Positions 1-8,195 of a stretch of 64,000 bases of DNA are shown here, piece by piece. The number at the start of each line of letters is the position of its first letter. Positions within the stretch are counted from its first letter, which is position 1. Both the position numbers and the translations under genes were made by a program. Source of the stretch: Paraburkholderia bryophila (GTDB taxonomy: Bacteria; Pseudomonadota; Gammaproteobacteria; Burkholderiales; Burkholderiaceae); contig NZ_JACCAS010000001.1 in assembly GCF_013409255.1 (NCBI RefSeq), forward strand, positions 124,001 through 188,000. Direction: 5' to 3'. The notes beneath the pieces are model-generated. The model had not been told where the DNA came from and did not search any database. It saw nothing but the letters and a program-made list of their open reading frames with translations.

Positions 1-1100
1 CGCTCACGCCGCAGGACGGCGCGATCCGCGCGCTGGTGGGCGGCTTCGACTTCAACAAGAACAAGTTCAATCACGTGACCCAGGCGTGGCGTCAGCCGGG
101 TTCGAGCTTCAAGCCGTTCATCTATTCGGCGGCGCTGGATAAAGGCCTCGGACCGGCTACGATCATCAACGACGCACCGCTGTACTTCCCGTCGAGCACG
201 CCGGGCGGCGACGCGTGGGAGCCGAAGGACGACGACCAGCCGGACGGTCCGATGCCGATGCGTCTCGCGCTGCAGAAGTCGAAGAACCTGGTGTCGATCC
301 GCATTCTGTCGTTCATCGGCACCAAGTACGCGCAGGACTTCGTCACGCAGCGTTTCGGTTTCGACGCCGACAAGACCCCGCCGTATCTGCCGATGGCGCT
401 CGGCGCGGGCCTCGTCACGCCGTTGCAGTCGGCGGGGGCTTACTCAGTGTTCGCGAACGGCGGCTACCGGATCAATCCGTATCTGATCGCCGAGGTGACG
501 GATGCACGCGGCCAGCCGCTCTCCAAAGCGCAGCCGCTGACGGCCGGGCGCGACGCGCCGCGCACGCTCGAACCGCGTAACGCCTACATCATGAACAGCC
601 TGTTGCATTCGGTGGCGACGGCCGGTACGGGCGCGGGCACCAACGTGCTGCATCGCTCGGACCTGCAGGGCAAGACGGGGACCACCAACGACGCGAAAGA
701 CGGCTGGTTCGCAGGCTATCAGCAGTCGCTGGTGGCGGTGGCGTGGATGGGTTACGATCAGCCGAAGAGCCTCGGTAGCCGTGAATTCGGCGCGCAGCTC
801 GCGTTGCCGATCTGGGTCGAGTACATGCAGCGCGCGCTGCGCGGCGTGCCGCAAGCCGAACCCGCGCAGCCTGACGGCGTGACCGCGGTCGACGGCGAGC
901 TGTTCTACACCGACATGACGCCGGGCAACGGTTTCGTCGCCAGCATCGGTCTGGATTCGGCGAACCCGACCGCCGGCGCGAGCGACGCCGTGGGTGGCGT
1001 CGGACCGGCGGGCATGACGCCGCCGGCGGTGCCGCCGCCGAACGTGTCGTCGAACGAGAAGAAGCAGATTCTCGATCTGTTCGAATCGAACAAGCCTTGA
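1..1100 (+). CDS. mrcA: Penicillin-binding protein 1A, C-terminal part (5' end outside window)
   Basis: The reading frame is already open at base 3 and runs to TGA at 1098-1100, giving about 365 visible residues. It carries the transpeptidase domain of a class A penicillin-binding protein: SxxK motif SSFK (nt 102-113, catalytic Ser), SxN motif SKN (nt 279-287) and KTGTT (nt 672-686). Class A PBPs polymerise and cross-link peptidoglycan in the periplasm while anchored in the inner membrane. The N-terminal membrane anchor and glycosyltransferase domain lie upstream of the window. The C-terminal 60 residues are Gly/Pro/Ala-rich and probably disordered. Function is secure; PBP1A rather than another class A PBP is inferred from overall similarity. 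Confidence 0.9.
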   Translation, partial: LTPQDGAIRALVGGFDFNKNKFNHVTQAWRQPGSSFKPFIYSAALDKGLGPATIINDAPLYFPSSTPGGDAWEPKDDDQPDGPMPMRLALQKSKNLVSIRILSFIGTKYAQDFVTQRFGFDADKTPPYLPMALGAGLVTPLQSAGAYSVFANGGYRINPYLIAEVTDARGQPLSKAQPLTAGRDAPRTLEPRNAYIMNSLLHSVATAGTGAGTNVLHRSDLQGKTGTTNDAKDGWFAGYQQSLVAVAWMGYDQPKSLGSREFGAQLALPIWVEYMQRALRGVPQAEPAQPDGVTAVDGELFYTDMTPGNGFVASIGLDSANPTAGASDAVGGVGPAGMTPPAVPPPNVSSNEKKQILDLFESNKP

Positions 1101-1102
1101 TG

Positions 1103-1122
1103 TCCCCCACGGGGATTTTCTT
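1103..1122 (+). terminator. Short rho-independent terminator after the PBP gene
   Basis: TCCCC (1103-1107) pairs with GGGGA (1111-1115) around a CAC loop and is followed by TTTTCTT. It starts two bases after the PBP stop codon. The stem is only 5 bp, so strength is uncertain. Confidence 0.5.
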
Positions 1123-1502
1123 AAGGTTGCGTTAAGCGGGCGCGGTCCACGATACGTTGGGCCGCGCACGAAAAATTTTGAAAGATCGTCGAGACGCCTG
1201 CCTGGTATGGGTTTCACGGTATTGGGCGGCGCCGTTTCCAGCAGTTTTTGTGCCCGGCATTCGCAGTATGTTTTAATCACGCCTGCGGTGCTTTCATACC
1301 GGGTCCTAACGGACTCCCGACGCCTGAGCGGTTTCGGTCTCCAGCACCTCTACGTTTCGCCACGGGCGAAGCGTCCACTTCAGAAAAAACGCGCGGCGCG
1401 AGACACGGTTTGACGCACGCGCATGCCACGTCGATCGTCGCGCGCTGTGAGGCCGTGGCGGCCGGCGTGTTCGCCATTTAGCATCCACCAGGTCCACGCC
1501 GA
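1123..1502. other. Intergenic region before the lipid A acyltransferase
   Basis: About 380 bases with no convincing gene. One RNA-level stem is visible: CGTTTCGCC (1353-1361) with GGCGAAGCG (1365-1373), one G-U pair, loop ACG. It may be a structured leader of the downstream gene; I do not recognise a known riboswitch. Confidence 0.4.
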
Positions 1503-2381
1503 GTGAAAAGTCGAATCCTTATCTGTCTGATGACAGGTCTGTTGCGCGTGTTCGCGTTCCTGCCGTATGGCGCCGTTGCGCGGATCGGCACCGGCATCGG
1601 CGCCTTGCTGTACCGCATTCCGAGCGCCCGCCGGCGCGTCGTGCACACCAATCTGAAGCTGTGTTTTCCGGACATGAGCGACGACGCGCGCGAACGGCTC
1701 GCGCGTGCGCATTTCCGTCACGTGATTCGCAGTTATGTGGAGCGCGGGCCGCAATGGTTCGGCAATGCGCAGGCGCTCGCGCGTCTCGTGGAAGTGGAGA
1801 GCGCGATCGATCTGTCCGACATGCAGTCGCACCCGACGATTTTCGTCGGCTTCCATTTCGTGGGCATCGAGGCGGGTTGCATGATGTATTCGACGCGGCA
1901 TCCGGTGGCGTCGCTTTACACGCCGATGTCCAACCTGCTGCTCGATGGCATGGCGGTGCGCCAGCGGGGCCGTTTCGGCACGGAGATGATTCCGCGTAGC
2001 GACAGCGTGCGGCGCGCGTTGCGCGTGCTGCGCGAGGGCAAACCGGTGATGCTGGCGGCCGATATGGACTTCGGTTTGCGCGACTCGGTGTTCGTGCCGT
2101 TCTTCGGCGTGCCGGCTTGCACGCTGACTTCCGTGTCGCGCATGGCGCGGGCGGGCAATGCGCGCGTCGTGCCGTTCGTGACGGAAGTGCTGCCGGATTA
2201 TCGCGGGTACAAGCTGACTATTTTCGACCCGCTGAGTAACTTTCCGTCAGACGACGTGGCCGTCGATGCACGCCGGATTACCGAGTTTCTGGAGACGCAG
2301 GTTCGGCGGATTCCTGATCAATATTATTGGGTGCATAAGCGGTTCAAAAACCGGCCGGCGGGAGAGGCGGGGGTTTATTGA
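1503..2381 (+). CDS. lpxL: Lipid A biosynthesis lauroyl/myristoyl acyltransferase (LpxL/HtrB family)
   Basis: This 292-residue protein transfers a secondary acyl chain to lipid A at the cytoplasmic face of the inner membrane. It has the N-terminal hydrophobic anchor of the family (about residues 8-36) and the catalytic HX4E motif (His118, Glu123 in GFHFVGIEAG), followed by the conserved AADMDFG segment and the YYWVHKRFKNRP C-terminus typical of LpxL/HtrB. Length matches the family. The start is GTG at 1503, with only a weak AGG upstream; ATG at 1530 would shorten the anchor. LpxL versus LpxM (acyl specificity) cannot be decided from sequence alone. Confidence 0.85.
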   Translation: MKSRILICLMTGLLRVFAFLPYGAVARIGTGIGALLYRIPSARRRVVHTNLKLCFPDMSDDARERLARAHFRHVIRSYVERGPQWFGNAQALARLVEVESAIDLSDMQSHPTIFVGFHFVGIEAGCMMYSTRHPVASLYTPMSNLLLDGMAVRQRGRFGTEMIPRSDSVRRALRVLREGKPVMLAADMDFGLRDSVFVPFFGVPACTLTSVSRMARAGNARVVPFVTEVLPDYRGYKLTIFDPLSNFPSDDVAVDARRITEFLETQVRRIPDQYYWVHKRFKNRPAGEAGVY

Positions 2382-2513
2382 GTGTTGGTGGTAAGGGGGC
2401 GGCAGCGACTGCGCTGCTGCTTGGGTGCCGCCTTGGTGCCGCTTGACGCGTCCGCGTCGGCAAATGGGTCTCGCACTGAATCCGTTGCGTGCTCAAGTAC
2501 TTAGTTGGGATCT

Positions 2514-2555
2514 CCAGGCGTTATCAACAGGGCTGTCAACATTATCTGTGGATAA
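2514..2555. repeat. DnaA-box-like repeat, copy 1
   Basis: The sequence contains TTATCAACA (2521-2529), TGTCAACA (2534-2541) and TGTGGATAA (2547-2555), the last being a perfect DnaA box TTATCCACA on the minus strand. A related copy lies at 3465-3506. Whether DnaA binds is inference; the window shows no origin genes. Confidence 0.6.
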
Positions 2556-2723
2556 GTTGTGGGGGTGCGTACTGGACGGTGTGCGGGCTATCGTTCATGT
2601 AGGGCCCGGCGTACGTTTCCTACGTCCAATGTAGGCGCCGTGAGAAGCGCACGGTCATCGATGAAATAACGGCAGAAGTTTAAGAATTTTCGCCGCCTCG
2701 CGGCGCACGGCTGCTTTTAGCGT

Positions 2724-2742
2724 ACTTGTTCTTCGAACAAGT
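2724..2742. promoter_or_regulatory. Perfect 8-bp inverted repeat upstream of small gene
   Basis: ACTTGTTC (2724-2731) and GAACAAGT (2735-2742) flank a TTC spacer, about 20 bases before the ATG at 2764. It could be an operator or a leader hairpin; there is no T-run, so it is not a classical terminator. Confidence 0.4.
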
Positions 2743-2763
2743 AAGACTGCTGAAGGACATCTC

Positions 2764-2991
2764 ATGATTGAAGACAGAAGCGTTGCAGCGGAAGTTAACG
2801 ACAAATTACTCGCTGCGAACCATTCCATTGTTGATGCGCTGAAAGTCGTCGAGCAGCACTGCTCGAAGAATGAGGCGGAGGTGTTTCGTGTTGAAGCTGC
2901 GAACGTGGCAGGGCATCTGTTCGCGTTTCTTTTAAGGCCGCTATGGCTGCTTCATCCGGGGCTTGCGCCCGAAGGTCTGTCCACGTCATAA
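2764..2991 (+). CDS. Small hypothetical protein, paralogue 1
   Basis: A 75-residue protein with ATG at 2764 preceded by GAAGGA. I do not recognise the family. It is clearly paralogous to the next gene: both share the pattern CSK(N/D)E...F R.EA..V.G.L..LL.PLW...P.LAPEGL. Composition suggests a compact mostly helical domain with a hydrophobic C-terminal half (HLFAFLLRPLWLLHP). No signal peptide or catalytic motif is visible. The pair is probably co-transcribed, since 57 bases separate the two genes and a hairpin follows the second. Confidence 0.65.
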   Translation: MIEDRSVAAEVNDKLLAANHSIVDALKVVEQHCSKNEAEVFRVEAANVAGHLFAFLLRPLWLLHPGLAPEGLSTS

Positions 2992-3048
2992 GAGGCGAAT
3001 GTTTTTGCCATTCGCAGCACGCGACGATATTCATTGCCGGAGGGAGGC

Positions 3049-3297
3049 GTGGACAAGGAAATCGACAAAGCCACGGCATCGCAAGTCAGCAAGCAACTGA
3101 TGGACGCGTATCTATCGGTCGAAAACGCGACGCGGATAATTCAGGAACGGTGTTCAAAAGACGAATTCGATGGGTTTCGCGCTGAGGCGGGGAAGGTCGT
3201 CGGCGGCCTATACCTTCTTCTTGAACCATTGTGGAGAGCGTATCCAGACCTCGCACCCGAAGGTCTGGACATGACTGCCTCGAAGAAAAAGCCGTAG
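3049..3297 (+). CDS. Small hypothetical protein, paralogue 2
   Basis: An 82-residue protein starting at GTG 3049, chosen because GGAGGGAG lies 3-10 bases upstream; a TTG at 3034 in the same frame has no such site. It aligns along most of its length with the preceding 75-residue protein (CSKDEFDGFRAEAGKVVGG...PLW..YPDLAPEGL), so the two arose by tandem duplication. The C-terminus ends in a basic KKKP tail absent from paralogue 1. Function unknown; a perfect 11-bp hairpin follows the stop codon. Confidence 0.65.
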   Translation: MDKEIDKATASQVSKQLMDAYLSVENATRIIQERCSKDEFDGFRAEAGKVVGGLYLLLEPLWRAYPDLAPEGLDMTASKKKP

Positions 3298-3302
3298 CAG
3301 AG

Positions 3303-3330
3303 CTGAAGGCGCGTTAAACCGCGCCTTCAG
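3303..3330 (+). terminator. Perfect 11-bp hairpin after the paralogue pair
   Basis: CTGAAGGCGCG (3303-3313) and CGCGCCTTCAG (3320-3330) flank a TTAAAC loop. A short ATTTTGT stretch follows about ten bases later. It is likely to end transcription of the two small genes, though the T-run is not adjacent. Confidence 0.55.
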
Positions 3331-3464
3331 TCGCGACGAGATTTTGTCAGGAGGGTTGATCAACCCGCTCGCCGCGCGCAGTTCCTGTCACAAATCGACC
3401 ACCGTTGCCCGCATCCGCACCGCCCCCAACAAACCCATTCTCATCAAGCACTTAACCGACTATC

Positions 3465-3506
3465 CCAGGAGTTATCAACAAGCCTGTCAACACAAACTGG
3501 GGATAA
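3465..3506. repeat. DnaA-box-like repeat, copy 2
   Basis: The segment has CCAGG, TTATCAACA (3472-3480), CTGTCAACA (3484-3492) and GGGGATAA in the same order and spacing as copy 1 at 2514-2555. The two copies bracket the paralogous small genes. Confidence 0.6.
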
Positions 3507-3540
3507 CTCAGCGAATGTCAGTACGGAATCCCAGGTTTAG

Positions 3541-5070
3541 TCAGTTGACCGCCGTCACGCTCGACGCCGGAACCAGCGCCGCCGCAGGCGCATTGGCAGA
3601 ATTAGCAACGCCACCCGCCGCCTCAACCGGCGGATTCCCCATCGCCTGAAACAACGCCGCCGTATCCGTCAACCTTGCGCTGGTATAGCGAATCTCATCG
3701 AGCTGCGCATTGCGGAACTGCTGCTCGCTGGAACGCGTCGACGCGATCGGTACCGCACCCAGCCGATACCGTCCCGACGTCTCCTCGAAAATCCCCTGTG
3801 CCGAGCGTGCGGCGACATTCGCCGAGTCCAGCGCCTGCGCGTCGTGCTCGAGCGCGGCGAGCGAATCGGCGACATTCTGGAACGCCGCCAACACCGTCTG
3901 CTTGTACTGCGAGACCGTCGCGTCGTAGGTATCCACCGCCGCGCGTCGCTGCGCGAACAGCGCCCCGCCGTGGAACAGCGGCTGCGACAACGAAGCCCCC
4001 AGACTCCAGATCGCGCCCGCGCCCGAGAGCGCGACCGGCCAGCTAAACCCGCCTTGTCCCATCGATGCGCTCAGCGACAGGCTAGGGAACATCTGCGCCG
4101 TCGCGACGCCGACATCGGCCGCGGCGGCCTTCAACGCGGCGTCGGCGGCCTGAATATCGGGCCGCGCGCGCAGCAACTCCGAAGGCACCACCACCGGCAC
4201 CTGCTGGGGCAACTGCAACTGCGCGAGCGCGAGATCGTCGGGCGCGGCGTCCGGCGTCCGGCCGAGCAGCACGGCCAGCGCATGACGCGTGGTCAACCAC
4301 TGCTGCCGCAAACCCGGCAAGCTCGCCGACAGGCTCGCCGCGCTTTGTTGCGCGCTCAACTGATCGGCATGCGAGACCGCGCCCAGCACATAGCGCCGCT
4401 GCGTATCGCGCGCCTGGTCGTTGGCGAGTGTCACGAGCCGTTCGGTCGTGTCGATCTGCGCACGCAGCGCGGCGCTCGTGATAGCCGCCGTCACGATGTT
4501 GGCGGCCAGCGCGCGACGCGCGGCGTCCAGCTGATACGCCTGCACATTCACGCGCGACGCAAGCGCCGCGTCGGCGAGGCGCGAGGCGCCGAACAGGTCG
4601 ATCGTGTAGTGCGCCTCCAGTTGCCCGATGAAGACGTCGTACAGCATCGTGCTAGGCCCGAACCCGGGAATCGTCAACGCACGATTACGGGTCGCCTGAC
4701 CACCTGCATCGATGGTCGGCAGCATCGAACTGCCGACCTGCGCGCGCAACTGCTCACGCGCGGCGGCGAGGCTCTTGTCGGTGGCGGCGAGCGTCGGGCT
4801 GTTGCGCAAGCCTTCGTCGACCAGCGCATTCAACGCGTCCGACTGATACTGCTTCCACCATTCGGGTACCGGCTTCGCGCCGACCACGAATTGCTGGGTG
4901 ATGCCTTGCGCGGCCACGGTCTGGGTCGGCTGCGCAGCAGCGCCGTAGTGAGCCGGCTGCGGCATCGCGGGCGGCTTGCCGTTGGGTCCGAACGAACAGG
5001 CGGCAAGCGCGAACGTTGCGCTGACCAGCGTGACGATGCGCGGATAGCGGGAGAGGGGGATCGTAGCCAT
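3541..5070 (-). CDS. RND efflux outer-membrane lipoprotein (OprM/NodT family)
   Basis: A 509-residue TolC-like channel that connects an inner-membrane RND pump to the outside. The signal peptide ends in a lipobox ALAAC (Cys25 of the chosen start), so the mature protein is probably acylated and anchored in the outer membrane. Two OEP-type helical repeats are expected in this length; the text RRALAANIVTAAITSAALRAQI and PSELLRARPDIQAADAALKAAAADVGVATAQMFPSL are family hallmarks. I prefer ATG at 5070 over the overlapping TTG at 5076, because the GGGA upstream then has usable spacing. It is the last gene of the adaptor-pump-channel operon, two bases after the pump stop codon. Confidence 0.9.
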   Translation of the reverse strand: MATIPLSRYPRIVTLVSATFALAACSFGPNGKPPAMPQPAHYGAAAQPTQTVAAQGITQQFVVGAKPVPEWWKQYQSDALNALVDEGLRNSPTLAATDKSLAAAREQLRAQVGSSMLPTIDAGGQATRNRALTIPGFGPSTMLYDVFIGQLEAHYTIDLFGASRLADAALASRVNVQAYQLDAARRALAANIVTAAITSAALRAQIDTTERLVTLANDQARDTQRRYVLGAVSHADQLSAQQSAASLSASLPGLRQQWLTTRHALAVLLGRTPDAAPDDLALAQLQLPQQVPVVVPSELLRARPDIQAADAALKAAAADVGVATAQMFPSLSLSASMGQGGFSWPVALSGAGAIWSLGASLSQPLFHGGALFAQRRAAVDTYDATVSQYKQTVLAAFQNVADSLAALEHDAQALDSANVAARSAQGIFEETSGRYRLGAVPIASTRSSEQQFRNAQLDEIRYTSARLTDTAALFQAMGNPPVEAAGGVANSANAPAAALVPASSVTAVN

Positions 5071-5072
5071 GC

Positions 5073-8000
5073 TCAATTTCCCGAATGCGCCGTGCCGGAC
5101 GGTGCCGGTGGCTCGCGTTCGTCGCCGCGCACCCTGAACGAGGCGGCGTACAGCGCGGGCAGATAGAACAGCGTGAGGATGGTCGCGCTCGTAATGCCGC
5201 CCATCAGCGCGGTCGCCATCGGACCGAAGAAGTTCGAGCGCAACAGCGGAATCAGCGCGAGCACGGCCGCCGCGGCGGTCAGCGTGATCGGCCGGAAACG
5301 CCGCACGGTCGCGCCGACGATCGCGTCGAAACGCTTATGCCCGGACGCAATGTCCTGCTCGATCTGATCGACCAGAATCACCGAGTTGCGCATGATGATG
5401 CCGAACATCGCGATCACGCCCAGCATGGCGACGAAGCCGAACGGCTGGCCGAACAGCAGCAGCGTGAAGACCACGCCGATCAGCCCGAGCGGCGCGGTCA
5501 GCACCACCATCAGCACGCGCGCGAAGCTCTGCAACTGGATCATCAGCAACACCAGCACGGCAATGATCATGATCGGCATTTGCGCATTGATCGACGTCTG
5601 GCCCTTGCCGCTTTCCTCGACCGAGCCGCCGATCTCGATCCGGTAACCGACCGGCAGCGTCGCGCGAATCGAGCTCAACGCCTTGTCGACCGCATGCGTG
5701 ACGTCGATGCCTTGCGCGCCGGGCGCCACGTCGGACTGCACGGTGATGGTCGGCTGGCGGTCGCGTTCCCAGATCACGCCGTATTCGAGATCGTTGCGCA
5801 GATGGCCGAGCGTACCGAGCGGCACCGAACCGTTCGGTGTCGGCATGGCCAGCGTGACGAGCTGCGCGGGATCGACGCGTTCGGCTTTCGGCGCGCGCAG
5901 ATCGACGCTGATCAGCTTGTCGCGTTCGCGATACTGCGTGACCGTGTAGCCGGACAAGGTCATCGCGAGGAAGCTGGAGATGTCGTCGGAGCTCACGCCC
6001 AGTTCGCGCGCTTTCTTCTGGTCGACTTCGAAGCGCACCGAGCGTTCGGCCGGCTCGTCCCAGTCGAACTGGACGTTGCGGGTGCCGCCGTCGGCGCGCA
6101 GCGTGGCCGCGACGCGCTCGGCGATCGAACGCACGGTGGCGATGTCGTCGCCGCTCACGCGGAACTGCACCGGATAACCGACCGGTGGCCCGTTCTCGAG
6201 ACGCGACAGACGCGTGCGGATCGCCGGGAAGTTGTCGCGCAATTCCGGTTCGAGCCACTGCGCGAGCTTCTCGCGTTCTTTCACGGATTTCGCGGTGATC
6301 ACGAACTGCGCGAAATTCGGCGTCTGCAATTGCTGGTCGAGCGGCAGATAGAAGCGCGGCGCGCCGCTGCCGACGAAGTCCACCGTATGATCGATTTCAG
6401 GCCGGCCCACCAGCACTTTTTCGAGCCGCTGAGCTTCCCGCAGCGTCGCCTGGAACGAAGCACCCTCGGGCAGCCGCACGTCGACCAGCAACTCGGGGCG
6501 GTCGGAACTCGGGAAGAACTGTTGCGGCACCAGCGTGAAGCCCGCCATCGCCACCATGAACAGTACGACGGTGATCGCCAGCACGATGAAGCGACGCTCG
6601 ATGCACCAGCTGATCCAGCCGCGCAGCCGCTTGTAGAAGCGCGTGTCGTAGATGTCGTGTTCGTGGTCGTCCGCTTCGTGCGCCAGGCGTTTGCGCTCGG
6701 GTAGCATGTGATAGCCGAGCAGCGGAATCAGCACGACTGCTGCAAGCCACGACGCGATCAACGCGATCGCCGACACTTCGAAGATGGACCGCGTGTATTC
6801 GCCGGTGCTCGACTTGGCGAGCGCGATCGGCAGGAAGCCGGACACGGTCACGAGCGTGCCGGTCAGCATCGGAAACGCGGTGCTGGTGTACGCATAGGCG
6901 GCGGAGCGCGTGCGGTTCCAGCCTTGCTCCAGCTTTACCGACATCATTTCGACGGCGATGATCGCGTCGTCGACCAGCAGCCCGAGCGCAAGCACCAGCG
7001 TGCCGAGCGACACCTTGTGCAAGCCGATATCGAACAGATACATGCACAGAGCGGTGACGGCGAGCACGACCGGAATCGAGATCACCACCACCATGCCGGT
7101 GCGCACGCCGAGCGACAGCAGACTCACCACCAGCACGATCGCGATCGCTTCGGCCACGGCTTCGAGGAAGTCGTCGACCGATTGCGCGACGGCGTGCGGC
7201 ATGCTCGACACTTCGACGAGCTGCAGACCGGTGGGCAGCGCGTGGCGCAACTGGATCATCTGACTGTCGAGCGCCTTGCCTAGCTGGATCACGTCGCCGC
7301 CGGGCTGCATCGTCACGCCGATGCCGAGCACGGCCTTGCCGCCGGAGCGCATTTGCGTGACGACCGGATCGTCGTAGCCGCGTTTGATCGTGGCGATGTC
7401 GCCGAGACGGAACGAACGGTTGTTGATGCGGATCAGCGTGTCGGCGAGCGCGTTGACGTCCTTGAACTGGCCGGTGGGGCGCACGAACACGCGGTCGTCG
7501 GTGGTGGTCAGCGTGCCGGCCGCCGAGACGCTGTTCTGCGAATTGATCGCCTGGCCGAGTTGCTGCGGCGAGATGCCCAGACGCGTGAGTTGCGTGTTGG
7601 CGATCTCGATGTAGATGTGCTGATCGGGATCGCCGAAGTAATCGACCTTGCCGACGCCCGGCACGCGCAGCAGCACCGTGCGCAACTGGTCCGCGTAGTC
7701 GTGCAGTTGCGCGGCGGAAAAGCCGTCGCCTTCGAGCGTGTAGATGTTGGTGTAGACGTCGCCGAACTCGTCGTTGAAGAACGGGCCTTGAATGCCTGGC
7801 GGCAGCGTGGCGGCGATATCGCCGACTTTCTTGCGCACCTGATACCAGGTTTCGGGCACGTCCTTGACCGGCGCCGAGTCTTTCATCGAGAAGAACATCA
7901 GCGACTCGCCGGGGCGCGAATAGCTGCGCACGAAGTCGATGGCCGGCGTTTCCTGCAATTTACGGCCGATGCGGTCCGTGACCTGCTCCTGCACCTGGCG

Positions 8001-8195
8001 CGCTGTGGCGCCGGGCCAGAAGGTGCGGATCACCATCACGCGGAACGTGAAGGGCGGGTCTTCGGATTGCGCGAGTTTCGTATAAGCGAGGATACCGAAC
8101 GCGGTGGCGAGCGCGATCAGGAAGACGACCAGCGCCTGATGGCGCAGCGCCCATGCGGACAGGTTGAAGCGTCCTTCTTCATGCGGGGTGCTCAT
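5073..8195 (-). CDS. RND efflux transporter, inner-membrane pump subunit
   Basis: A 1040-residue proton-driven RND permease. The first transmembrane helix is near residues 20-40, large periplasmic loops follow, and the paired aspartates of the proton relay are visible in TM4 (LGLLVDDAIIAVE, Asp409-Asp410). The second half repeats the fold, starting near RRFIVLAITVVLFMVAMAGF. The sequence resembles multidrug-type HAE pumps more than heavy-metal pumps, but the substrate cannot be told. The start is ATG 8195, overlapping the adaptor stop by ATGA; the open frame extends further upstream only through the adaptor gene. The stop at 5073-5075 nearly abuts the channel gene, so translation is probably coupled. 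Confidence 0.92.
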   Translation of the reverse strand: MSTPHEEGRFNLSAWALRHQALVVFLIALATAFGILAYTKLAQSEDPPFTFRVMVIRTFWPGATARQVQEQVTDRIGRKLQETPAIDFVRSYSRPGESLMFFSMKDSAPVKDVPETWYQVRKKVGDIAATLPPGIQGPFFNDEFGDVYTNIYTLEGDGFSAAQLHDYADQLRTVLLRVPGVGKVDYFGDPDQHIYIEIANTQLTRLGISPQQLGQAINSQNSVSAAGTLTTTDDRVFVRPTGQFKDVNALADTLIRINNRSFRLGDIATIKRGYDDPVVTQMRSGGKAVLGIGVTMQPGGDVIQLGKALDSQMIQLRHALPTGLQLVEVSSMPHAVAQSVDDFLEAVAEAIAIVLVVSLLSLGVRTGMVVVISIPVVLAVTALCMYLFDIGLHKVSLGTLVLALGLLVDDAIIAVEMMSVKLEQGWNRTRSAAYAYTSTAFPMLTGTLVTVSGFLPIALAKSSTGEYTRSIFEVSAIALIASWLAAVVLIPLLGYHMLPERKRLAHEADDHEHDIYDTRFYKRLRGWISWCIERRFIVLAITVVLFMVAMAGFTLVPQQFFPSSDRPELLVDVRLPEGASFQATLREAQRLEKVLVGRPEIDHTVDFVGSGAPRFYLPLDQQLQTPNFAQFVITAKSVKEREKLAQWLEPELRDNFPAIRTRLSRLENGPPVGYPVQFRVSGDDIATVRSIAERVAATLRADGGTRNVQFDWDEPAERSVRFEVDQKKARELGVSSDDISSFLAMTLSGYTVTQYRERDKLISVDLRAPKAERVDPAQLVTLAMPTPNGSVPLGTLGHLRNDLEYGVIWERDRQPTITVQSDVAPGAQGIDVTHAVDKALSSIRATLPVGYRIEIGGSVEESGKGQTSINAQMPIMIIAVLVLLMIQLQSFARVLMVVLTAPLGLIGVVFTLLLFGQPFGFVAMLGVIAMFGIIMRNSVILVDQIEQDIASGHKRFDAIVGATVRRFRPITLTAAAAVLALIPLLRSNFFGPMATALMGGITSATILTLFYLPALYAASFRVRGDEREPPAPSGTAHSGN

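Larger units (their letters stand above)
2382..2763. other. Intergenic region with DnaA-box-like repeat
   Basis: About 380 bases without a supported gene. It contains the DnaA-box-like repeat at 2514-2555 and an inverted repeat at 2724-2742, both listed separately. A short open frame at 2425-2634 has no ribosome binding site and runs through the repeat, so I do not call it. Confidence 0.4.

Noticed and set aside
1123..1502. Riboswitch in the lpxL leader
   Set aside because: A stem is visible but no conserved riboswitch core could be recognised.
2514..2555. Chromosome origin
   Set aside because: Only one perfect DnaA box and no dnaA, dnaN or gidA genes nearby.
3844..5166. 440-residue open frame on the plus strand
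   Set aside because: It is the antisense shadow of the outer-membrane channel gene; high GC opens long Arg-rich frames opposite real genes.
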